This document shows, piece by piece, positions 1 to 7,482 of a stretch of 40,358 nucleotides of DNA. The notes below the pieces were generated by a model that did not search any database, was not told the DNA's origin, and was given only the letters and a program-made list of their open reading frames with translations. Each line of letters opens with the position of its first letter. Positions within the stretch are counted from its first letter, which is position 1. The DNA lies in NCBI GenBank assembly GCA_949879025.1, contig CATLBO010000018.1:1-40358 (forward strand), read 5' to 3'. Both the position numbers and the translations under genes were made by a program. Source of the stretch: an uncultured Hungatella sp. Lineage in GTDB: Bacteria; Bacillota; Clostridia; Lachnospirales; Lachnospiraceae.

Positions 1-213
1 TTGACTTTAAGGATACCGATATGCAGGGAAAACAAAGAAAATCAAGTTGAAAAATACACCAATCTACTACACCACTTACTACACCATTTGCCCATAAATT
101 TGCGTAGATTTATATAGATTTGCGTGAAGTTCGGGCAAAATACAAAATTGAAGAAAAGTGCCAAGAAGCCCGATATATCAAGGTTTAAAGGCTTATGAAA
201 GGATAAATTCAAG
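1..213. other. Left-edge intergenic region with short direct repeats
   Basis: I see no convincing gene here. The stretch is AT-rich and holds two small direct repeats: ACTACACCA at 66-74 and 78-86 (12-bp period), and ATTTGCGT at 98-105 and 118-125 (20-bp period). A reverse-strand frame across 42-287 overlaps the phosphatase start and has no recognisable family. The repeats could be protein-binding sites or the edge of an element lying to the left, but nothing decides this. Confidence 0.4.
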
Positions 214-690
214 ATGATAAAAATATTATTTGTGTGCCACGGCAACATTTGCCGCAGCCCCATGGCCGAGTTCGTCCTAAGAGACATGGTAGAAAAACAA
301 AGAAAGGAATCAAATAGTTCGTCTGTTTATCCAGAGATAACTGTCGCCTCCGCTGCCACCAGCACCGAGGAAGCCGGAAATCCAGTTCACCACGGAACAA
401 GGAATATACTGCGGCGATACGGAATCGATACATCCGGAAAATATGCCAGGCGGATGACGAAAAAAGACTATAAAGAATTTGACTATTTGATCGGCATGGA
501 CCAGTGGAATATTCAAAACATGCTGCGGATTACGGGAGGAGACCCGGAGAACAAAGTCTGCCGTCTGTTGGACTTTACCGGCACGCCAGGAGATATTGCA
601 GACCCCTGGTATACCGGGGATTTTGAAACTACCTATAAAGATGTACTCAGAGGGTGTCAGTCCCTGCTTGCAAAGCTTGTTTCTATTTAG
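214..690 (+). CDS. Low-molecular-weight protein tyrosine phosphatase
   Basis: This 158-residue cytoplasmic enzyme belongs to the LMW-PTP/arsenate reductase-like fold and should hydrolyse phosphotyrosine or a similar phosphoester. The P-loop CHGNICRS near residues 8-15 gives the nucleophilic Cys8 and phosphate-binding Arg14. The DPW segment near residue 130 supplies the general acid. The length is normal for the family. A bacitracin-type ABC pair follows 57 bases downstream on the same strand, so the three may be co-transcribed. In Firmicutes such phosphatases often act on tyrosine kinases of capsule synthesis or on arginine phosphate, but no such partner is visible here, so the substrate is open. 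Confidence 0.9.
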   Translation: MIKILFVCHGNICRSPMAEFVLRDMVEKQRKESNSSSVYPEITVASAATSTEEAGNPVHHGTRNILRRYGIDTSGKYARRMTKKDYKEFDYLIGMDQWNIQNMLRITGGDPENKVCRLLDFTGTPGDIADPWYTGDFETTYKDVLRGCQSLLAKLVSI

Positions 691-747
691 AGCAGGCAAA
701 GGCTGGATCTGTCTGTGTAAATGATATGGGCATAGGAGGGAATCAGA

Positions 748-1515
748 ATGCCGCAGACGGTTTTGGAAACAAAGAATTTGACAAAAATCTATAATCTGGG
801 CCAGGAAAATGAATTTGAGGCCTTGCACCGTATTAATTTTACAGCCCAGGCGGGGGAATTTTTATGCATCATGGGGCCCAGCGGAAGCGGGAAGACCACA
901 TTTATCAACAACATTTCTACCATTGACTTTCCTACCAAAGGCCAGGTTCTGATTGACGGGGTGGAGATCCACACCATGTCATCTAACGAGATTGGCCGGT
1001 TTCGCAGCAGAACTCTAGGGTTTGTGTTTCAGGAGTTTAATCTTCTTGGTACCCATACTATTTATGAAAATATTGCCATGCCCCTGGCTCTTGCAAAAGT
1101 GAAGAAAAATGAAGCCAGACAACGAGTGGAGACAATGGCCGGACAAATGGGGATTCAAGAGATCCTGCACAAATATCCTAGAGAGTGTTCCGGCGGACAG
1201 CGCCAGCGGGGAGCCATATGCAGGGCGCTGGTAATGAACCCTAAAATTATTATTGCAGACGAGCCTACTGGGAATCTTGATCGGAGAAGTGCCAATGAAT
1301 TTTTGGAATTAGTTGACAAGCTCAACAGGGAACAGGCAGTTACCATTATCATGGTAACCCATGACCCGCTTATTGCCTCCTACTCATCAAGGTTGGTTTA
1401 CATAAAAGATGGAATTATTGAGCAGACCATAGAAAAGGGACAAATGGGCCAGAAGGAATATTTCTGGAGAATCACGGAGATAAATGCCAGCGAGTCAAAA
1501 AACATGTTTGTGTAA
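748..1515 (+). CDS. ABC transporter ATP-binding protein, BceA/MacB-like
   Basis: A 255-residue ABC ATPase that should power the membrane protein encoded next. Visible motifs are Walker A GPSGSGKT at residues 43-50, a Q-loop in FVFQEFNLLG, signature CSGGQRQR, Walker B IIIADEPT and the switch histidine in VTHD. The start is supported by an AGGAGG site ten bases upstream. The sequence is closest in style to the LolD/MacB/BceA group used for antimicrobial-peptide sensing and resistance. No two-component system, the usual partner of Bce transporters, is present in the window, so the substrate is not known. Confidence 0.93.
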   Translation: MPQTVLETKNLTKIYNLGQENEFEALHRINFTAQAGEFLCIMGPSGSGKTTFINNISTIDFPTKGQVLIDGVEIHTMSSNEIGRFRSRTLGFVFQEFNLLGTHTIYENIAMPLALAKVKKNEARQRVETMAGQMGIQEILHKYPRECSGGQRQRGAICRALVMNPKIIIADEPTGNLDRRSANEFLELVDKLNREQAVTIIMVTHDPLIASYSSRLVYIKDGIIEQTIEKGQMGQKEYFWRITEINASESKNMFV

Positions 1516-1550
1516 ATTTATTCATAAAAGACTGCAGAGGAATTATAAAA

Positions 1551-2804
1551 ATGTTTAAAGAAGCCGTTCAATCCCTTAGAAAAGATCTGGATCGGGCAGT
1601 ATGCTACTGGATGGTGTTTGTTCTGTCATCTATGTTTATGTATCTGTTTTTTCATGTGTCATTGTCAGAAACTGTGGGAGTTACTTATATTTATGGAAAA
1701 AATGACCTGCCCACCTTTTTGACTACCTTTGATGTGATTGTGTGCATGATTGTAATATTTATGGCTAATGATTTTTATGTAAAGAAAAAGTCCAATGAGC
1801 TGGCAGTAATACTTATGTGTGGAGGAACCTATTTGCAGCTGACACAGTTCTTAATTTCTCAGACAGGAATTCTTATGGCGCTTTCTATCCCTGTGGGGGT
1901 TGCGGCCGGAAGATTATGCTTTCCGCTGCTGAGTTTTGTATTTCACTATATGACAGGTCAGGAGCTTTTAATGGCCTCTGGAAGCCAGCCGATGATTTTG
2001 TCAGCCTGCATTATAGGCTTTGAGGTTTTTTGGTGCACCTTTGTGAATTTGGGGTATTCCTACCGAAATAGCATTTACAACCTGCTCCATGGAGAGCAGA
2101 AAATCAAGATGCAGTTACCTAGATTCTTCGCTGTAAAGATTCTGCGGTATTTTTATCCTGCACTTTATCTTGGGTGCGCAGTACTTTTATATTTCTGCGG
2201 CAGAGAGCCGGAGAAGATGATTATGCTAGGCGTTGCTGGACTTTTAGGACTTTGCGGAACCATTGATAAGGCGGTGATTCCATGGCTGGAAAGAGGCAGC
2301 ATGGATAAATGGCTGGAGGATGGGGAGAAACTGGTCTATATGGGGTTTTTCCGGGAAGATTTGAAAATGGCTAAACTATACATTATCATGTTTATTGCCA
2401 CGTCAGACATTCTCTGCTGCCTGACAGCAGGGATGATTCATAAAGGAAGTGAGTTTGCACTTTGTCTGCTGTCATTTTTCAGCATGATCCCGCTTCTGGG
2501 AATTTCCCTTATGTTTCGGTTTGCCTCAGAAGCAGCAGGCAGAAAGAATCAGTTTTCGATCCTGAAGAAGATAGGGTATACTGAGGGACAGATTAGAAAA
2601 ATTGTGCAAAAAGAACTTTTTTGGCTGTATGGGACTATTATGGCAGCTTCGCTGATATATATTTTGAATATTGCAGCTGCACTATGCATCCATAAGCTGA
2701 TCCCAGTTGCGGCGGGGGGTTCACTGGCAGTGACTTTTGTGGTGTCTCTAACGATTTGCGGGTTGATTAATTACAGGTATAATTGCGCCAATGAAGTACA
2801 ATAA
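1551..2804 (+). CDS. ABC transporter permease, short BceB/FtsX-like
   Basis: A 417-residue integral membrane protein with about ten hydrophobic segments, the first near residues 19-37 and the last near 390-410. The region around residues 80-110, with its gly-gly-x-tyr loop and following helix, resembles the FtsX fold of BceB permeases. BceB proteins are usually about 600-670 residues with a large external domain between helices 7 and 8; this one is shorter and seems to lack that domain. It follows the ATPase gene by 35 bases and presumably forms the transporter with it. Export, detoxification or lipid-linked substrate handling are possible, and I cannot choose among them. Confidence 0.78.
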   Translation: MFKEAVQSLRKDLDRAVCYWMVFVLSSMFMYLFFHVSLSETVGVTYIYGKNDLPTFLTTFDVIVCMIVIFMANDFYVKKKSNELAVILMCGGTYLQLTQFLISQTGILMALSIPVGVAAGRLCFPLLSFVFHYMTGQELLMASGSQPMILSACIIGFEVFWCTFVNLGYSYRNSIYNLLHGEQKIKMQLPRFFAVKILRYFYPALYLGCAVLLYFCGREPEKMIMLGVAGLLGLCGTIDKAVIPWLERGSMDKWLEDGEKLVYMGFFREDLKMAKLYIIMFIATSDILCCLTAGMIHKGSEFALCLLSFFSMIPLLGISLMFRFASEAAGRKNQFSILKKIGYTEGQIRKIVQKELFWLYGTIMAASLIYILNIAAALCIHKLIPVAAGGSLAVTFVVSLTICGLINYRYNCANEVQ

Positions 2805-2854
2805 AAGGAAAAATAGAAAAGCTGCCAGATCGGCAGAGAAGGGGATTTCAGCAG

Positions 2855-3958
2855 ATGAAGCCACTATCATTTATTATCATTGGTTCTGGATGGAGAGCAA
2901 TGTTTTTTGTAAGGATTGCAGAAAAATTTCCGGAGCAGTTCCAATTAAAGTATGTGCTGTGCCGGAATGAGGAAAAGGCAGAGCGGATTGCCAGAAAAGA
3001 GGGAATTAAGACTACATTGTCAGAGGCGGAATGTGAGGTGGCGAGGCCGGATTTTGTGGTGGCGGCAGTTTCTAAAGACTCCATGTTTCAAGTAACAAAA
3101 AAGTGGGCCCTGAAAGGGTTTGCCGTTCTCTGCGAGACGCCGGCAGGGATGAATGCGGATGAGCTGACAGGATTATGGGAGCTAAAGGAACGGCATGGGG
3201 CAAAAATTCAGGTTGCGGAGCAGTATACCCGATATCCTGTCATTGCAGCAGGGCTTAAGGCAATTGGCGAAGGGAAATTGGGAGAACCTTATGGAGTAAG
3301 AATATCAGCGGCCCATGATTATCACGGAGCCAGTCTGATCCGGCATATGCTGGGTATAAAGCCGGGAGATGGACCGGTACGGATGCGGGGAAAACGATAT
3401 GAGTTCCCGGTGACTGAGACAGATTCCAGGTATGGGGCTGTGACGGATGGCAGTATAAAGCAATGGAACAGAGAGTGCATTGCCATAGAATTTATGTCAG
3501 ACAGATCTGCAATAAGGAAAATAGCATATTATGATTTTTCAGGAGTGCAGTACCACTCCTTTATCCGTTCCCGGCATTTAAATGTACAGGGAAGGGACGG
3601 CGAATGGAATGATACGGTTTTACGGTATATAGGAGAGAATGGGCTTCCTGTTAAGGAGCCGGTTCTGCCGTATCTTGATCCCAAATACAAAGGGATAGAG
3701 ACAGATGAATTAAGGCAGATTGCCAGTCAGTGGAATCCTTACTTGGAACTTGACAGCGATCAGGATGAATATGCCATAGCATCTATGATGCTTGACATGA
3801 GAGAATACCTGGAGGGTGGGAAAGAAGTGTATCCGTTGGCTGAGGCGCTTGAAGATGCATATACTTGGATTTTAATGAACAGGGCAGTGGAAAATCCGCA
3901 GGAAGCAGTATGGTCGGAGAACATGCCTTGGCATAGGAAAGAGAATTTGAAAAGATAA
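2855..3958 (+). CDS. Gfo/Idh/MocA-family NAD(P)-dependent oxidoreductase
   Basis: A 367-residue cytoplasmic enzyme. The N-terminus has a Rossmann nucleotide-binding loop (GSGWRA, residues 10-15), followed by the ETPAG element typical of the family's EKP region. Here Glu-Thr-Pro replaces Glu-Lys-Pro, so the usual catalytic lysine appears to be threonine. The C-terminal half fits the alpha/beta domain of these sugar or inositol dehydrogenases. An AAGGGG site precedes the ATG. It begins 50 bases after the permease gene and may share its transcript. The long inverted repeat just after it probably ends transcription. The substrate, likely a sugar or sugar acid, cannot be read from sequence. Confidence 0.82.
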   Translation: MKPLSFIIIGSGWRAMFFVRIAEKFPEQFQLKYVLCRNEEKAERIARKEGIKTTLSEAECEVARPDFVVAAVSKDSMFQVTKKWALKGFAVLCETPAGMNADELTGLWELKERHGAKIQVAEQYTRYPVIAAGLKAIGEGKLGEPYGVRISAAHDYHGASLIRHMLGIKPGDGPVRMRGKRYEFPVTETDSRYGAVTDGSIKQWNRECIAIEFMSDRSAIRKIAYYDFSGVQYHSFIRSRHLNVQGRDGEWNDTVLRYIGENGLPVKEPVLPYLDPKYKGIETDELRQIASQWNPYLELDSDQDEYAIASMMLDMREYLEGGKEVYPLAEALEDAYTWILMNRAVENPQEAVWSENMPWHRKENLKR

Positions 3959-3971
3959 AACGTGGCAAGAG

Positions 3972-4040
3972 AAAAGCTGTTGCAAAATAATGATTCACAG
4001 GGTATGGGCTGAGGAACAATATTATTTTGCAATAGCTTTT
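3972..4040 (+). terminator. Long inverted repeat, terminator-like
   Basis: Arms at 3972-3991 and 4021-4040 are complementary at 19 of 20 positions around a 29-base loop, and the right arm runs into a T-rich tract. It sits directly after the oxidoreductase gene and before the promoter of the defence block. The long AT-rich arms and large loop are unusual for a simple terminator, and a small mobile-element remnant is an alternative. Confidence 0.55.
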
Positions 4041-4099
4041 ATTTTATCTCTGTGCGCTCTGCCTTTGCATACGTTTTATCCGCTGCAGGAAATGTTTTG

Positions 4100-4128
4100 T
4101 TGAAATACGCCTGTTGAAATGATAAAAT
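4100..4128 (+). promoter_or_regulatory. Sigma-70-type promoter of the NERD-Wadjet block
   Basis: TTGAAA at 4100-4105, a 17-base spacer and TAAAAT at 4123-4128 form a good vegetative promoter 44 bases upstream of the NERD gene start. No equally good promoter was seen between the NERD gene and jetA, which supports one transcript for the whole block. Confidence 0.55.
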
Positions 4129-4172
4129 AAAAGATACGAAAAAGATGAAGCGCTGAAAGGAATCGCATATAC

Positions 4173-5363
4173 ATGGGATTTTTTAATAAGATGAATGAGC
4201 CGGTGTTTTTGAAACGGAACAGCGGGTCAGAGGAACGGTTGGACAAGCTTAAGAGACTGGAGCCTTTGCTGAATGAGGAAGGAAAGGCAAAGCTAAAGCA
4301 GGATATAAGGAATCTGGAGGCAGGCATGCTGGGAGAGAGGAATATTGCGTTTGAGCTGGAAAACAGCCACATGCCTATGTATATTATCCACGACTTATAT
4401 TTGCGGGACGGGGATTTGACGTCTCAGATCGATTATCTGGTGATCACAAGAAAAATTTGCTTTGTTATCGAATGTAAGAATCTGTACGGAAATATTGAGA
4501 TTGATAATCAGGGGACTTTTGTCCGGACTATGGAGTTTGGAAGGCAGACAAAGCGGGAAGGAATTTACTCTCCCATTACCCAGAATCATCGGCATATGGC
4601 GCTGCTGCGGAAACTAAGACTGGAGCAGTCTAAAGGATTTTTCAGCCGGTTCCTGCGGGACAGAAGCTTTGATGAGGATCATTGTGCCATAGTGGTACTG
4701 GCTAATCCCAGGACAGTGCTGGATGCCAGGTATGCGAAAAAAGAGGTAAAAAGTCAGGTCATCAGGGCAGACCATCTTGTAGATTTTATAAGGGAGAAAT
4801 GCCAGGACTCCAGGGCAGCGGAACTTTCGGATAAAGAGATGCGGAATTGGGCTCAGTCTTATTTGGATATGGATCAGGAAAATGAAGCAGATTACTTGAG
4901 AAAGTATGAAGAGTATAGAGAACATAAGAGTTCCCAAGACAGAGGCGGGAGAGACATCCAGGGGAATAAGAGTTATGGAAATGGATATTATGGCAGCAGG
5001 GAATATGCAAGGAAGAGCGGCACAGGCAGAGATGGGAAGACAAGCGGAAATTGGGACGAGAACAGAAAGCAAAGCGGAAATGCAGGCAGGGACAGAAAAA
5101 TAGATGGATGGGGCAGCGGGCTGGGAGAAGAAGTACGGGAGAAGATTATTAAGGAATTAAGATCTTATCGGTGGAATACCAGCCAGGCGGAGGGGATTAA
5201 ACCTTATATGGTTTTTAATGATAAGCAGATGATGGATTTGCTGGAGAAATTTCCGGCTGACAGGCAGGAACTTAAAGCAGTGTTCGGGTTTGGAGATGTG
5301 AAGGCTGAGAAGTATGGGACGGAGATTATTGGTATATTGGATAAGTATAGGATCAGGCAGTAG
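4173..5363 (+). CDS. NERD-HRDC nuclease-related protein
   Basis: A 396-residue protein with no signal peptide. Residues 45-180 form a NERD (nuclease-related) domain: GERN near 54-57, Asp87 in QIDYLV, and Glu100-Cys-Lys102 in VIECKN give the D...ExK pattern of restriction-like nucleases. Residues about 250-315 are a Gly/Arg/Ser-rich flexible linker. Residues 325-396 match an HRDC domain, the nucleic-acid-binding module at the end of RecQ and RNase D. It lies about 75 bases before jetA on the same strand, behind the promoter at 4100. Nuclease activity is inferred. A role as an accessory defence factor is my guess from position; NERD-HRDC genes also occur alone. Confidence 0.82.
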   Translation: MGFFNKMNEPVFLKRNSGSEERLDKLKRLEPLLNEEGKAKLKQDIRNLEAGMLGERNIAFELENSHMPMYIIHDLYLRDGDLTSQIDYLVITRKICFVIECKNLYGNIEIDNQGTFVRTMEFGRQTKREGIYSPITQNHRHMALLRKLRLEQSKGFFSRFLRDRSFDEDHCAIVVLANPRTVLDARYAKKEVKSQVIRADHLVDFIREKCQDSRAAELSDKEMRNWAQSYLDMDQENEADYLRKYEEYREHKSSQDRGGRDIQGNKSYGNGYYGSREYARKSGTGRDGKTSGNWDENRKQSGNAGRDRKIDGWGSGLGEEVREKIIKELRSYRWNTSQAEGIKPYMVFNDKQMMDLLEKFPADRQELKAVFGFGDVKAEKYGTEIIGILDKYRIRQ

Positions 5364-5440
5364 CCTTCAGTAAAGATGTGGGAAAAGGGATGGCTGGGTA
5401 ACCAGGCAGCAGCCCTTATAATATGGAAAGGTACTGGAAT

Positions 5441-6829
5441 ATGGCAAATCAGTTTTCGGAGATACCGGAGAGCTTTTGGGGGCTGTTTCGTTCCCAAAAC
5501 CGGCAGATTTATATTGATGCGCTTTTGCAGGTGAATGAGGAGTATCAGTACAGCAATTATTATCTCAGCAGGGAGATTTGTATACAGACTTTAAGCGATT
5601 TTTTTGCCAGGCAGAAGGTGACTTTGGAGCAGGAGGAGTCGGAGGATGATTTTGACTTACTGGAACCATTGTCCACGCGGATTCTTAACTGGCTTTTGCG
5701 GACCGGCTGGCTTAGGAAGGTGGAGGACTACGGAGCCATGACAGTGAATATCGTGATTCCGGATTATGCAGCAGTGTTTGTAGACGCATTCGCCCATCTG
5801 GCGGGGGATGATGAGGATGAGACCCAGGTATATATCCAGAATGTGTATGGAATTTTGTTTGCGTTTAAAAATGACCCCAGATCCAACATTTCTCTTCTAA
5901 AGACAGCCCTTATTAATACCAGGCGGCTGAACAAGACACTGCAGGATATGCTTCACAATATGGATAAGTTTTTTTCAAGCCTGCTGGAACAGCGGGTTTA
6001 TGGGGATCTGCTGAAGGAACATCTGGATGGATATGTGGAGGAAATTGTCAGGAAGAAGTACCATATTTTGAAAACATCCGACAATTTTTACTTGTATAAG
6101 ACAGACATTAAGAAATGGCTGGGGGAAATGAGGCAGGACTACCCGTGGCTTTTGCAGGTGTGTGAGCGGAACAAGCGGCTGCGGGGGCTGGATATTCAGG
6201 TGGAGGAGCTGGAGAATCAGCTGGATATGATTGAGCGGGGATTTGATGATATTGAGCATCGTATTATTAACATGGACCGGGAGCACACCAGATATATCCG
6301 GGCAACAGTTACCAGGCTGAACTATCTGCTGAACCGGGAGGATAATATGAAAGGGCTGGTGATCCAGCTTTTAAACCATTTGTCGGAGGCAAAGGGGAAA
6401 GATGCTCAGGATCGGGAGGCGGAGCGGATAGGAACTCTCATGAACCTGTCCCAGATGACAGTGATTTCGGAGAAGTCTCTCTACAAAAGGAGAAGGCTGA
6501 AACAGGATTTTATGGAGGGGCTGGCCCCTGAGGAGGAGATGGAGGAACTTTCCGGGGAGGAGATTTTGAGACTGAACCGGATTCGGAACCGGTACAGCAG
6601 GAAGCAGATTGAGGAGTTTATTCTGGAGAGGATGGAAAACGGGCGGCTGGAGGTGACAGAGGATACCATCGCATCGCTTGAGGATTTTGAGAAGCTGGTG
6701 CTGGCTTATGATGGGTCTGTAAGAAAGGACAGCCCGTACCGGGTCAGGGAACAGGATGTGGAAATGGTTGACAACGGGAGGTATCGGTATCCGAAGCTGG
6801 TGTTTGAGAGGAAAAAGCAGAGGAAGTAA
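5441..6829 (+). CDS. jetA: Wadjet plasmid-defence subunit JetA
   Basis: A 462-residue protein resembling the JetA family formerly named DUF5716. JetA is the kleisin subunit (MukF-like) that links the JetC ATPase heads and binds JetB. The N-terminal part is helical and winged-helix-like. The middle, roughly residues 240-330, is coiled-coil, and the C-terminus is acidic and basic in patches. I chose the ATG at 5441 because AAAGG lies about ten bases upstream; an ATG six codons earlier (5423) has a poorer ribosome site. The next gene follows after 35 bases. Wadjet complexes extrude and cleave small circular DNA. Which of the published Wadjet types this is should be settled by profile search. Confidence 0.88.
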   Translation: MANQFSEIPESFWGLFRSQNRQIYIDALLQVNEEYQYSNYYLSREICIQTLSDFFARQKVTLEQEESEDDFDLLEPLSTRILNWLLRTGWLRKVEDYGAMTVNIVIPDYAAVFVDAFAHLAGDDEDETQVYIQNVYGILFAFKNDPRSNISLLKTALINTRRLNKTLQDMLHNMDKFFSSLLEQRVYGDLLKEHLDGYVEEIVRKKYHILKTSDNFYLYKTDIKKWLGEMRQDYPWLLQVCERNKRLRGLDIQVEELENQLDMIERGFDDIEHRIINMDREHTRYIRATVTRLNYLLNREDNMKGLVIQLLNHLSEAKGKDAQDREAERIGTLMNLSQMTVISEKSLYKRRRLKQDFMEGLAPEEEMEELSGEEILRLNRIRNRYSRKQIEEFILERMENGRLEVTEDTIASLEDFEKLVLAYDGSVRKDSPYRVREQDVEMVDNGRYRYPKLVFERKKQRK

Positions 6830-6864
6830 AGGGAAATGGATAATTGCGGGGAGGATGGTATCGG

Positions 6865-7482
6865 ATGATAAATTACTACGAAGAACTGCCGCCTGAGGAG
6901 CAGCGGAAGCTGACGGAATATATCGGACAGCTTTACAGGCAGACGTTTCTGCTGGAGCGGCGGTATGACAGAAAAACCAAGCGGTATCAGATTAACAAGG
7001 ATTATTATCAGTGCAGCAAGCATCTGGAGTTTATCAAAGCGTACTTTGCCATTATGAATATTGAGGTTATGGAGAACAGCCAGATTGGTGTCATCTACAT
7101 CCGGGGGGAGCAGGTGGTGGGGGAAAAGCTGCCTAAGCTGGCTACCCTGTATATCTTGATTCTGAAGCTGATTTACGATGAACAGATGTCCACAGTGTCC
7201 ACGTCGGTCAATGCGGTGACTTCTCTGGGAGAGATCCATGAGAAGCTGGGGACTTATCGGCTTTTGAAAAAGCAGCCGTCAGTGACAGAGATCCGCCGCT
7301 GCCTTGCGCTGCTGAAACGGTATCAGCTTATTGAACCTTTGGATATTCTGGAGGAGATGGACGGACAGAGCCGTCTGGTCATCTACCCAACGGTTAATGT
7401 AGTACTGATGGGGGATGATGTGAGGGCGCTGATTGAGACTTACACAGAGGGGGATGAGGAAGATGACGAATCAGAGGTTTGA
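6865..7482 (+). CDS. jetB: Wadjet subunit JetB
   Basis: A 205-residue protein of the DUF4194/JetB family, the MukE-like partner that dimerises and clamps the kleisin JetA. It is rich in alternating helices and ends in an acidic tail. GGGGAGG lies about ten bases before the ATG at 6865; an in-frame TTG at 6844 is less likely. Its last 20 bases overlap the start of jetC, a sign of translational coupling and fixed stoichiometry. Identification rests mainly on size, on its position between jetA and jetC, and on family resemblance. Confidence 0.88.
   Translation: MINYYEELPPEEQRKLTEYIGQLYRQTFLLERRYDRKTKRYQINKDYYQCSKHLEFIKAYFAIMNIEVMENSQIGVIYIRGEQVVGEKLPKLATLYILILKLIYDEQMSTVSTSVNAVTSLGEIHEKLGTYRLLKKQPSVTEIRRCLALLKRYQLIEPLDILEEMDGQSRLVIYPTVNVVLMGDDVRALIETYTEGDEEDDESEV

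Noticed and set aside
1-213. Integrase attachment site or genomic-island boundary
   Set aside because: Only short direct repeats are present; no integrase, tRNA or matching second site was found in the window.
42-287. 81-residue reverse-strand frame at the left edge
   Set aside because: It overlaps the phosphatase start, shows no known domain and could only be supported by sequence to the left.
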